From: Anaerolineales bacterium
GTDB taxonomy: Bacteria > Chloroflexota > Anaerolineae > Anaerolineales > UBA4823
Direction of reading: 5' to 3'
Length of the DNA: 22,176 bases
Assembly (NCBI GenBank): GCA_016932955.1
Contig: JAFGBV010000025.1
Coordinates: forward strand, 1 to 22,176
Shown here: positions 1 to 8,180 of the stretch, piece by piece
Numbering within the stretch: the first letter of the stretch is position 1
Layout: the number at the start of each line of letters is the position of its first letter
Notes under the pieces: generated by a model
What the model saw: the letters and a program-made list of their open reading frames with translations, nothing else
What the model was told of the DNA's origin: nothing
The model's database searches: none
Program-made: the position numbers and the translations under genes

Positions 1-1
1 A

Positions 2-1237
2 TACTTTCTTGCGATCCTGCTGGTGGCTTTTGTTTGGGGTCTGAGTTTGATGTTCGGGGAGGATCTGATGGAGCTGGAGGGGGATTCATCGCTGCTGGAG
101 GCTGAGAGCCTGGAGGGACTGGAAAGCAACCGCGAAGCTGTACAGCGCAGGCTGGCAACACGGCTGCTAGTGATCGGCGGGGGATTGGTGTTTGCGGCGT
201 CGTTCGTGCGGTTGGATCTGACCGCAATTGGAGGCGGAGCACCAGATTCCAGGGCGAGCATCTTGCATGTGCTGGTTTATTTCGTGTTCGGTTTAGGGCT
301 GCTCAGCCTGACCCACCTGGCGACTCGCCGGGCTGCCTGGGCCTGGGAGCATATCCCCGTAGGGCCTGAGATCACGCGGCGGTGGATGATCTTCAGCCTG
401 ATTTTCCTGGCACTGGTGGCACTGGTAGCATTTTTGCTACCGACGGGCTACACACTGGGTTTTTTACCGTCCATTTCGTACCTGGTAGGGGTGGTGTTAG
501 CTGTCATCTACGGGTTGGCGATGTTGCTGCTGCTGCCGGTATTTTACGTATTTGCCTGGCTGATTAGCCTGCTGGGTTTTTCCGCGCCGGATATGCCTGT
601 GGCGCAACCCATTGAACAGGTGCTGCCTGAGGTGTTGACGGCAGCAGAAACCCAGCCGATCGCGTGGTTTGAGGCGCTGAAGTCAATCCTTTTCTGGGCA
701 GTGATTGTTTTTGTGATTGGAATGGCTTTTCGCTTATATTTGCTACAAAACCAGGAGCTGGTGCGGAAGCTACAGCGCATCCCCGGTTTAGCATGGCTGG
801 TGCGCGCCTGGCATTGGATTTTGGGGCGCGCCCGCGCGGGGAGCAGCGCCGTGCCAAAGGCGGTGAGAGAAGGTCTGAAACGGCTGCGCGCCTTGCGGCG
901 CAAAGTGCCCTTGCCTGAGATGGGGCACCTGCTGCGCCCGCGCCAACTAAGCCCGCGCCAGCAGGTGATCTTCTATTACCTGGCGCTGGTGCGGCGCGGC
1001 AGCGAAGCCGTGGTGGCGCGTAAGCCTGTTGATACGCCGTATGAATATGCCCAGAAGCTGCATGGGGGATTATCCGGCGCAGAGCAAGATGTGGATGCGC
1101 TCACAGAGGCCTTTGTTGAGGCGCGGTACAGCAATCACCTTGTGCAGGAGAACCAGATCAGCCTGGTGCGGGAGGCATGGGAGCATCTGCGGGCGATCCT
1201 GCATCGGGTGCGAGATGAAAAACACAGGAGTGAGTGA
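2..1237 (+). CDS. Membrane protein with C-terminal DUF4129-like domain (5' partial)
   Basis: The frame is open to the left edge, so the true start probably lies outside the window; the first in-window start codon is GTG at 23. Counting from that GTG (404 codons), hydrophobic segments lie near residues 47-64, 80-100, 121-140, 147-190 and 223-240, followed by a basic linker (about 255-300). The C-terminal 80 or so residues contain YYLALVRRGSEA, TPYEYAQKL and LTEAFVEARYSNH. This pattern is typical of DUF4129 domains, which often accompany transglutaminase-like, DUF58 and MoxR membrane systems. The first 40 residues are acidic and glutamate-rich. The gene ends in TGATG, so its stop overlaps the next start by one base, indicating co-transcription with the deacetylase. 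The biochemical function of DUF4129 is unknown. The family call is fairly sure; the upstream extent cannot be seen. Confidence 0.75.
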   Translation, partial: YFLAILLVAFVWGLSLMFGEDLMELEGDSSLLEAESLEGLESNREAVQRRLATRLLVIGGGLVFAASFVRLDLTAIGGGAPDSRASILHVLVYFVFGLGLLSLTHLATRRAAWAWEHIPVGPEITRRWMIFSLIFLALVALVAFLLPTGYTLGFLPSISYLVGVVLAVIYGLAMLLLLPVFYVFAWLISLLGFSAPDMPVAQPIEQVLPEVLTAAETQPIAWFEALKSILFWAVIVFVIGMAFRLYLLQNQELVRKLQRIPGLAWLVRAWHWILGRARAGSSAVPKAVREGLKRLRALRRKVPLPEMGHLLRPRQLSPRQQVIFYYLALVRRGSEAVVARKPVDTPYEYAQKLHGGLSGAEQDVDALTEAFVEARYSNHLVQENQISLVREAWEHLRAILHRVRDEKHRSE

Positions 1238-2262
1238 TGAATGAAATGGTGTATTTCTACCCGGAGGGGCATGCAGACCACTTTGAGCGCGGCCACCCCG
1301 AACGGCCAGACCGCGTGGAAGCAGCGGTAAAAGCGCTGCAGCAGGCTGGCTGGTGGGATGATTTCACGAAAGTAATACCAGATGTGCTGCCGATGAGCGT
1401 TCTACATGCGGTGCACAGCGAGGCTTACTTGAATGTTCTGGAGATGTCTTGCCGGCGCGACGGTCACCTGGATGCGGATACATACACCCGCCCGGCTTCC
1501 TGGGAGTTGGCGCAGCACGCTGCGGGAGGGGCTGTCGCGGTAACGCGGGCAGTATGGAAGCGGGATGCAAGACGTGGTTTTGCACTGACCCGGCCTCCTG
1601 GTCACCATGCGACGCGAGGGCGGGGGATGGGTTTTTGTTTGCTCAATAATATTGCGCTGGCGGCAGAAGCAATGATACAGGGTGAAGGCGCACAGCGGTT
1701 GGCAATTATTGATCTGGATTTACATCATGGCAACGGCACGCAGGAAATTTTTTACACACGGGGAGATGTCTTTTATATGTCTACCCACCAGTCACCATTG
1801 TACCCAGGGAGCGGATTTCTGGATGATGTGGGGGAGGGTAGTGGCGAGGGTCGAACAGCGAATTTCCCCTTGCCGCCAGGGGCGGGAGACGAGGCATTCC
1901 TGACTGTGATGGATGAACTGATTGTTCCCCTCTTGGATGGTTTTTCGCCGCAGATGCTCCTGGTGAGTTATGGGTTTGATACACACTGGAGCGATCCTCT
2001 AGGCAGCCTGGCGCTATCGGCAGGGGGGTATGGAATGTTGATCGAACGTCTGGCAGGGTGGGCTGATGCTCACTGCGAGGGGAGGCTGGCGCTTTTCCTG
2101 GAAGGGGGGTATGACCTGGATGCTGCGGCAGCGTGTACCCAGTCAGTGGTTGCGGCGCTGCTCGGCATGCCTTGGACGGATGCGTTGGGATCGGCACCGT
2201 TTGCACCAAACCAGGCCTGGCGGAACATGGTGCAACGCGCTCGTCAGCTTTGGGACTTATAG
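1237..2262 (+). CDS. Histone deacetylase superfamily protein (AcuC/class II-like amidohydrolase)
   Basis: A 341-aa zinc-dependent deacetylase/amidohydrolase of the arginase-deacetylase fold. Visible motifs are HPERPDRV near residue 20, RPPGHHA with the catalytic His pair at about 123-124, DLDLHHGNGT with Zn ligands D161 and H163, the third Zn ligand D248 in YGFDTH, and the substrate-pocket motif LEGGYDL at about 288. All catalytic positions are intact. Length matches bacterial family members, which act on acetyl-lysine, acetylpolyamines or other acylated amines; the substrate here is not known. ATG 1237 is preferred over GTG 1234 because AGGAG at 1226-1230 lies 6 nt from the ATG. The start overlaps the stop of the DUF4129 gene. 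The 3' end overlaps the convergent kinase gene by 19 bp. No signal peptide is seen, so it is probably cytoplasmic. Confidence 0.93.
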   Translation: MNEMVYFYPEGHADHFERGHPERPDRVEAAVKALQQAGWWDDFTKVIPDVLPMSVLHAVHSEAYLNVLEMSCRRDGHLDADTYTRPASWELAQHAAGGAVAVTRAVWKRDARRGFALTRPPGHHATRGRGMGFCLLNNIALAAEAMIQGEGAQRLAIIDLDLHHGNGTQEIFYTRGDVFYMSTHQSPLYPGSGFLDDVGEGSGEGRTANFPLPPGAGDEAFLTVMDELIVPLLDGFSPQMLLVSYGFDTHWSDPLGSLALSAGGYGMLIERLAGWADAHCEGRLALFLEGGYDLDAAAACTQSVVAALLGMPWTDALGSAPFAPNQAWRNMVQRARQLWDL

Positions 2263-5138
2263 TAAAGAGGAAATTTTACGGTGAAGCAACTACCTTTACC
2301 GCTCTCGCTCTCTACACCGATTGATCCCCCATGTGCCCGAGCAATTTCCTTGGCGAGAGATAATCCTAATCCAATGCCGCCAAAACGACGCCTGGTACTG
2401 CCATCCACCTGGTAGAAGCGCTCGAAGATTTTTTCGATCTTGTCCGCTGAGATGCCAATTCCGGTATCACTTACTTTGATCAAGGCATGGGATTCATTGC
2501 GGTCTAATTCCAGGGTGATGGTGCCTTCGGGAGGGGTGAATTTAATTGCGTTGGCAACCAGGTTGTCGCAAAGACGGTTAAGATGCGAATAATTCCCCAG
2601 GATATAGATCAAATCCTCGGGGATGATGGAGACCAGCTTTATATTTGCCCGCTCAACAACATCGCTGAAGTCTTGGGAAATTTTCAGGATCAGTTCATTA
2701 AGGCACAACTCTTCGTGAACAACTTCACGCGCCTCGGCCTCCAGGATCACGACCAGATCATCCACGATTTTAATCAGCATATTTATCCGGCGGGTTAGAA
2801 TGCTGATCGCATCCTGCTGTTCTTTGGTGAGAGTGCCTAACTCTTCGGATTGCAACAACTCAATATAGCCGTGCGCAATTGCCAGAGGGGTGCGCAATTC
2901 GTGAGATACGTTCTGGATGAACTCGTCTTTTAGGCGGTCGAGCTCTTCACGCTCGGCCAGGGCATCGGCTAATTCCTGGGCGCGCTCTTGTGCTTCTCGA
3001 TAGAGCTGGGCGTTGTAGATAGCCAGAGCGGCTTGGTCAGCAAGCAATTCCAATACTCGCAGTTCGTTCTCGTCGTAATAATGCGGGCCGCCGTGATGGG
3101 CGAGGTTCATCACCCCCACCACTTCATCGCCGCGCCGCAAGGGTAGGCTGGCCAAGGCACCATCCCAGGGACGGTCGGTGAATTCCTTGGATGTGCGCAC
3201 ATCATTCAAGACCAGGCGCTTTTTGCTGAGGGCTACCTGGTAGGTCACCCCGTGAGGGCGGGGGATGTCGAACACTTCGTGGGGTCTGCCTTCAGCCCAA
3301 TAAGCAGCGCCAAAAGTGAGCGTTTCTCCATCGTAGAGGAAAAGGTGAGCGGTGTCGGCAGTGAGCAGTTGAATGGCCTGTTTAAGCAGCACCTCCAGCA
3401 ACGATTGCAGATCCAGGTTGGAGGTGAGGTGCAGGCTGGCCTGGCGCAGCGATTCCAACTCGGCAACGCGGCGCTGGGTGGAATCGTAGAGGCGGATCTT
3501 CTGCATGGCTGTGGCTAACTGCCCGGCGATGGTTGCCAGCAGGCGTTCATCGCTTTCGCTAAAGAAGCCTACCTGGTTGCTTTCGGCGTTGATCACACCG
3601 ATGATTTGATCGGCAATCTGAATGGGCACGCATAGCTCGGAACGAGTGGCGGTATCAATGCAAATATAGTTGGGCTCTTGGGTTATATCTTGAATGCGGC
3701 GAGGAATGCCATCCTGCGCTACCTGACCTGAGATGCCTCTACCCGGGTAGATCGGCAACGGATCTAGGTTATTAAGATCATGATAGGAAGGGTGTGGGAC
3801 GAGCTGGTTCCGGCTTGCGTCGAGTAGCATAACACCGAAGTTGCTGGGGAAGAAGATCTCTGCAATCAGGCGGGTGACGCGAGTAATCAGCTCATCCTCG
3901 CTGGTGGCGATGGCGCCTGCGGTGGTGACCGCATTGAGTACACGCAGCTCTTCCAACTGGTGACGGGTGGCTTCAAACAGGCGGGCGTTGGTAATGGCAA
4001 CAGCCAGTTGGTCGGCCATCGTTTGCAGGATGTTCACATCATCATCATCAAAGGCTGCGGACTGCTGGCTTTGCACATCCAGCGCACCAAAGACAAGATT
4101 GCCCGTCTTGAGCGGCAAGGCTAACTCGGAGCGGGTTTCTGGGAGGAAGGGGTTCTGGAAATAGACTGCATCCACGCCAACATCGAGGGCGATGCGGGGT
4201 TGGCCTGTGCCGGTGACGTATCCGACGATGCCAACCTCGCCAACCTTGAGGCGATGACCAATGGCGATCATTTTTTGTCCGGCCTCGCCTGTGGCGGATT
4301 TCAGCACAGCATATTCACCGCTATCATCGATCATGAAAATACCAGAATGGTAGAAGCCGAAGCGGTCTCTCACCAGGTTCACCGCTCGATCGAGGAGCGG
4401 CTCGACTTCCTGTAGCGTGGCGGCATCTCGGGCGATATCCGCGGAGACCTGGAGCTGCACGATACGGCGCTCAAGATCGTGGGCGTGGGCTTCGAGGGAC
4501 GAGCGAATATTTTGCAGTTCGGAGTAGTGTCGTTTGAGCGCTTCTTCGCCCTGGATCGCACGCTGCAATGCTTCATTAATACTACGCAGGGTAATATAAA
4601 CCAGGAAGAGTACCCAAATCAGGATGGCTGTTTGCTCCAGCCAGACTGCCTGTGGGGTCATCAAGTGGTTGTATGTGATCAGGATGCCGCGCGATTGGAG
4701 CAGGATGAGAACACCGCTGGTGATCATGCTCAGGACGAAGGTGATCAATCCATGGCGCCAACCGAGCAGCAACGCGGCGGTTAAGATGATGACGATGTAG
4801 GCACTGAAGATGCCCTCGAGAAGATCTGCGAACAGGATACTTGCAACGAACAAGATCAAGCCGAGGCCATAAACCAGGAGGAACGTCCCTGGATTTACAT
4901 GACCAAAACGCATCAGCAGGAATGCGGTGATGTGGAGGAGAAAGGCGCTGCCAATCAAAGCCAGTCCTGGCAACAGATTTTTTGATTGCAATACGAAGAG
5001 GAGCAGAGACAGGATCACGAGCGCGCTGGCATTGAATAATACAATGCTGTTCAGCATGCGCGCCTGGCGCGTTTTGCTTTCTTGATCAAATGTTGGTGGT
5101 TTGATTAACTTATGAAACCGATAAAATACATCCATCAT
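2244..5138 (-). CDS. Membrane-bound sensor histidine kinase with three GAF domains
   Basis: A 964-aa hybrid-free histidine kinase. Order: six hydrophobic segments (about residues 30-50, 55-77, 83-104, 110-127, 129-149, 168-186), a coiled-coil linker (190-235), GAF1 (about 245-387), GAF2 (415-550), GAF3 (577-712), a short coiled coil, HisKA with phosphoacceptor H746 in SHELRTPLA, and a HATPase_c domain. The ATPase domain has an N-box (CDNLVANAIKF), G1 box (DTGIGIS), F box (FERFYQVD) and G2 box (GIGLGLSLA). There is no receiver domain, and no response regulator gene lies nearby, so the partner is unknown. It presumably autophosphorylates and signals through an unlinked regulator; the GAF ligands cannot be predicted. 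Two consecutive ATG codons at 5138 and 5135 are both possible starts, with AGGAA about 10 nt upstream. It is last in the minus-strand cluster, 68 nt after the double-VWA gene, and could have its own promoter. Confidence 0.93.
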   Translation of the reverse strand: MMDVFYRFHKLIKPPTFDQESKTRQARMLNSIVLFNASALVILSLLLFVLQSKNLLPGLALIGSAFLLHITAFLLMRFGHVNPGTFLLVYGLGLILFVASILFADLLEGIFSAYIVIILTAALLLGWRHGLITFVLSMITSGVLILLQSRGILITYNHLMTPQAVWLEQTAILIWVLFLVYITLRSINEALQRAIQGEEALKRHYSELQNIRSSLEAHAHDLERRIVQLQVSADIARDAATLQEVEPLLDRAVNLVRDRFGFYHSGIFMIDDSGEYAVLKSATGEAGQKMIAIGHRLKVGEVGIVGYVTGTGQPRIALDVGVDAVYFQNPFLPETRSELALPLKTGNLVFGALDVQSQQSAAFDDDDVNILQTMADQLAVAITNARLFEATRHQLEELRVLNAVTTAGAIATSEDELITRVTRLIAEIFFPSNFGVMLLDASRNQLVPHPSYHDLNNLDPLPIYPGRGISGQVAQDGIPRRIQDITQEPNYICIDTATRSELCVPIQIADQIIGVINAESNQVGFFSESDERLLATIAGQLATAMQKIRLYDSTQRRVAELESLRQASLHLTSNLDLQSLLEVLLKQAIQLLTADTAHLFLYDGETLTFGAAYWAEGRPHEVFDIPRPHGVTYQVALSKKRLVLNDVRTSKEFTDRPWDGALASLPLRRGDEVVGVMNLAHHGGPHYYDENELRVLELLADQAALAIYNAQLYREAQERAQELADALAEREELDRLKDEFIQNVSHELRTPLAIAHGYIELLQSEELGTLTKEQQDAISILTRRINMLIKIVDDLVVILEAEAREVVHEELCLNELILKISQDFSDVVERANIKLVSIIPEDLIYILGNYSHLNRLCDNLVANAIKFTPPEGTITLELDRNESHALIKVSDTGIGISADKIEKIFERFYQVDGSTRRRFGGIGLGLSLAKEIARAHGGSIGVESESGKGSCFTVKFPLYYKSQS

Positions 5139-5206
5139 GCTGTAGATGTTCCTGGCATAATTTTACTTTTGAATCGGAAAATATGCTGAAAGTGGGTCAG
5201 TACCAA

Positions 5207-8176
5207 TTAGTCTTGCCGTTCTTGCTTGCGGGCACGCTTGCGCGCCAGAAGCTGGGATGTGGTTGATGATGAGGCCGGTTTACTGGGTTGTGGCTGTTCT
5301 TCAGGCTGGACATCTGCTGGCGGGCGAGGGGGAAGCGGTGGAGGCTGGGTAGCTGGCGATGGACGAGGGGGCTGGATATCGCTGCCTTTTGCTTCTGTTG
5401 GGCGCGGCGGGGCGGCTTCGCGCACTTCGCTTCTGGCTTTGCGGGTGCGCTGGCGAGCCTGCAAGAGTGAGTCGATCTGGCTGGCAGGCTGTGTCGATTC
5501 GCCTGGCTGGACGGGGGAGGCGGTGCGCATGGGACGCGCAAGCCTTTGGCGCAACCGCTGAGCCAGGTGGCTGAGATCGCTGCGGGTGATGACCAGGCGG
5601 CGAGCGGCGATATCGAAGGGGAGTAGCAAAGCAGCCAGGGTGAGCAATTGGGGCCACAGGGGGAGGTAACTCTGGCTGGCGGAAAGGGTATGGCTAAAGG
5701 CCTCCGCCGGATCGTCACTCGCCAGGCGGCCTCCATGAGCCAATGCGAGGCGGAGCAGTGCATCGGGGTCGGGGTCGAAACGTCGGTATTCGGGGGAATA
5801 AGATAACACCCACCCGGCGGTTTCTGCAACAGGCGACTGGGTGGGGTTCACTGGCTGGCCTATGAGGCGGATCAGGTAAGCACCCTGGCGGGAAGGTATA
5901 AAGCTGGCTTCATATGCGCCGGGAGCGGTCTGTTGCAGGGGGATGCTGGTCACATCACCGGCAGGGTCGATGATATTCGCCTGCAGAGAGTAACCGTTCA
6001 GGTAGGTGATTTCGCCGTTTGGCGCATGTTCAGCGGCATCAACAACCAGGCGGGCGCTTTCCTCCTCGTGTATGACGCGCAGTTCGATGGGGGAAAAGGA
6101 CTGCTCGGAGAGAACATATCGCACTGCCTGGGACCATAAGGTTGGGAAACCCTCCCAGAGTATCCAGGCCTGTGCCCAGCGACCAGTGGCATCTGAGGTA
6201 AAAGATACAGCCTTTCCCAAGCCGTACTGCCAGGCTGCCAGGATAGGGTCGCCAAGATGCGAAACCAGTATCGTTTGCGCAGCATCTTTGGCGCTGGTGC
6301 CCACGTATCCATAAAGGGGGGGAGTTTCGCCAATGCCGTTGAGGATGGGGGATGTGGAGATCAACTGTGGATAAAAGGTTTCTTCGACGATGTAGGCGCG
6401 GGTGGCGAGGGTGGTTTCTTCGGTGAAAATCGAGGGGATCGCGCCCGGGTCTTCAGCGAAATGATAACGCCCCCCGCCCAGCTCTGCCAACTGGGGCAGG
6501 AAGGGAGCTGCGTCGCGGCCGACGCCTACCGTGGTGAGGGTGATATTGTGCTCAAGATAGAGGCGTTCAACCAGCTCAGGAATGCCGCTTGGATCTGCAC
6601 CTCCGTCGGTGAGCAAGATGACGTGTTTGACGGTGGATGGATCGTCGGGGAAAACTGCAGCCATGCTTTGCAAACCGGCCAAGATATCGGTACCGCCGCC
6701 GATTTGGATGGAGCCAATGGCATTCATCACGGCTTGGGTATCCTCTAGGGTGGTCATCTCGACGACCCATTTGGCCACATCGTCGAAGGCAATCACACCA
6801 ACACGGTCGGTGGGGGCGAGCAATTCTACAGAACGGATGGCTGCTTCTTTGGCAAGGTCTAACTTGTTTACCCCACCGCTGGTTTCGGACATGCTGCCAG
6901 AATGGTCGATGATGAACACGATTGCCAGAGTGGGTCGGCGCTGCTGATCCTTGATTTGCATTTCGACGGGTAGGGTTTCTTCCAGTGGGGTGCGGTAGTA
7001 TCCGCCGACGCCATAAGAGGTGGGGCCTCCAACCGTGACGAGGCCACCACCCAGATCGCGCACATAAGATTGCAGGGCTTCCATCTGGCGGTTGTTGAGC
7101 TGGCGCGCGGGCACATCCACGAGGAGAATGGCGGCGTATTGAGCCAAAGCGGGCAGCTCGGATGGCAACTGGCTGGGGCGGAGAAGCTGGGTTACAAAAC
7201 CGGCAGCCTGGAGAGCGTTTTGGATGGGGGTGAACTCATCTGGGCGCACTTCACCTGATGTGCCGAGGGGCTCGCCGGCAGGCGGTGCGATGATCAGAAT
7301 TTGCGGTGGGCCCTGTACCTGGGCAAATGCAGCAAGCTCATTGTTCTGATAGTAGGTGTCATCCTGGGGAACTACCTGTACCTCATAGCTAGCAAATCCA
7401 GGTTCTCCGGCAACCAAAGGTAGACTGAGGGTTTGTTCTCCAGTATCTACATTGTAGGATGCCTCAAAAATCACCTGTCCGGCGGAAAGGACGCGCACTA
7501 CTGTCGAGGTGGCTTGTGTGGCGGAAAGGGTGAGGTTCAAGTTGAAGCGCTCACCCTGGGTGAGATGGGTGGGGGCTTCAACAGCGTTGACGATGACTTC
7601 TTTCCCTGGTGTCACCAGAAATGGCAGCGCCACGATCTCAACACCGGCAGCAGCAGCCAGGCGGGCTGCATCGGCCGGGTTGCCGGTGGTGACAGCGCCA
7701 TCGGAGAGGATGACCAGGCGGCGGGCAGCGCCGGGAGGATAGAGCGCCATAGCCAGGCGAATGGCTTCTTCCAGGTCTGTCTGATTGGTGGCAGGGATGG
7801 ATATGATGTTATCCAACTGCTGAAAGTGCGCCATGGCCTGTTCTACCAGCGCATCTGCTCCGAATACGATCACCGCAGCCTGGTCGTCTGCCTTCATGGC
7901 TTGCAGAGCCTGCCCGACGTAAGCGGTCGCCAGCGCCTGGGCTGATTCTGGCATGGAATCAGAGACATCGATTAGAAAAACAACCGCGAGGCGATCACTG
8001 GACTGGCGCATTTCGATGCCAGCCAGGGAGAGCACCAGGCAAAGTAATAGGAGCAGACGCAGCGCCAGCGAGAAGATTTCTCGGCGCCTGCCGTAACCGC
8101 GCGCCGGCCATCCCAGAGCGACAACCACAGGGAGCAGTAGGAGCAGCAACAAGGCAAGGGGAAAAGTAAAGCGCAT
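5207..8176 (-). CDS. Large membrane protein with two VWA domains and a glutamine-amidotransferase-like segment
   Basis: 989 aa. Two N-terminal hydrophobic helices (about residues 5-22 and 35-54) flank a basic loop (GYGRRRE). VWA-1 has MIDAS motif D70-V-S-D-S, a threonine in NQTDL and the distal LSDGA. A middle segment around residues 290-400 (ILIIAPPAGE, LLVDVPARQL, GGGLVTVGGPTSYG) resembles the amidotransferase-like fold found in such proteins, without an evident catalytic triad. VWA-2 starts at D424 (DHSGSM) and also has GGTDI and LLTDGG, so both metal sites look complete. Near residues 835-855 is another hydrophobic helix, followed by a tail of about 130 residues rich in Pro, Gln, Ser and Arg that ends in basic residues. 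Positive charge distribution suggests both VWA domains are outside the membrane and the tail is cytoplasmic (inference). The start lies 4 nt after the SDR stop, suggesting translational coupling. Function unknown. Confidence 0.9.
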   Translation of the reverse strand: MRFTFPLALLLLLLLPVVVALGWPARGYGRRREIFSLALRLLLLLCLVLSLAGIEMRQSSDRLAVVFLIDVSDSMPESAQALATAYVGQALQAMKADDQAAVIVFGADALVEQAMAHFQQLDNIISIPATNQTDLEEAIRLAMALYPPGAARRLVILSDGAVTTGNPADAARLAAAAGVEIVALPFLVTPGKEVIVNAVEAPTHLTQGERFNLNLTLSATQATSTVVRVLSAGQVIFEASYNVDTGEQTLSLPLVAGEPGFASYEVQVVPQDDTYYQNNELAAFAQVQGPPQILIIAPPAGEPLGTSGEVRPDEFTPIQNALQAAGFVTQLLRPSQLPSELPALAQYAAILLVDVPARQLNNRQMEALQSYVRDLGGGLVTVGGPTSYGVGGYYRTPLEETLPVEMQIKDQQRRPTLAIVFIIDHSGSMSETSGGVNKLDLAKEAAIRSVELLAPTDRVGVIAFDDVAKWVVEMTTLEDTQAVMNAIGSIQIGGGTDILAGLQSMAAVFPDDPSTVKHVILLTDGGADPSGIPELVERLYLEHNITLTTVGVGRDAAPFLPQLAELGGGRYHFAEDPGAIPSIFTEETTLATRAYIVEETFYPQLISTSPILNGIGETPPLYGYVGTSAKDAAQTILVSHLGDPILAAWQYGLGKAVSFTSDATGRWAQAWILWEGFPTLWSQAVRYVLSEQSFSPIELRVIHEEESARLVVDAAEHAPNGEITYLNGYSLQANIIDPAGDVTSIPLQQTAPGAYEASFIPSRQGAYLIRLIGQPVNPTQSPVAETAGWVLSYSPEYRRFDPDPDALLRLALAHGGRLASDDPAEAFSHTLSASQSYLPLWPQLLTLAALLLPFDIAARRLVITRSDLSHLAQRLRQRLARPMRTASPVQPGESTQPASQIDSLLQARQRTRKARSEVREAAPPRPTEAKGSDIQPPRPSPATQPPPLPPRPPADVQPEEQPQPSKPASSSTTSQLLARKRARKQERQD

Positions 8177-8180
8177 TGGA

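Noticed and set aside
2262..2279. Small inverted repeat GTAAA/TTTAC after the deacetylase stop as a terminator
   Set aside because: The stem is only 5 bp and AT-rich with an 8-nt loop and no T-tract, inside the kinase coding region.
5139..5206. A separate promoter for the kinase gene (minus-strand TAAAAT)
   Set aside because: No -35 hexamer at a suitable distance could be found, so it is not listed as a feature.
5197..5829. A 210-codon Pro/Ser-rich open frame on the minus strand
   Set aside because: It is another frame of the Pro-rich tail of the double-VWA gene, with no recognisable domain.
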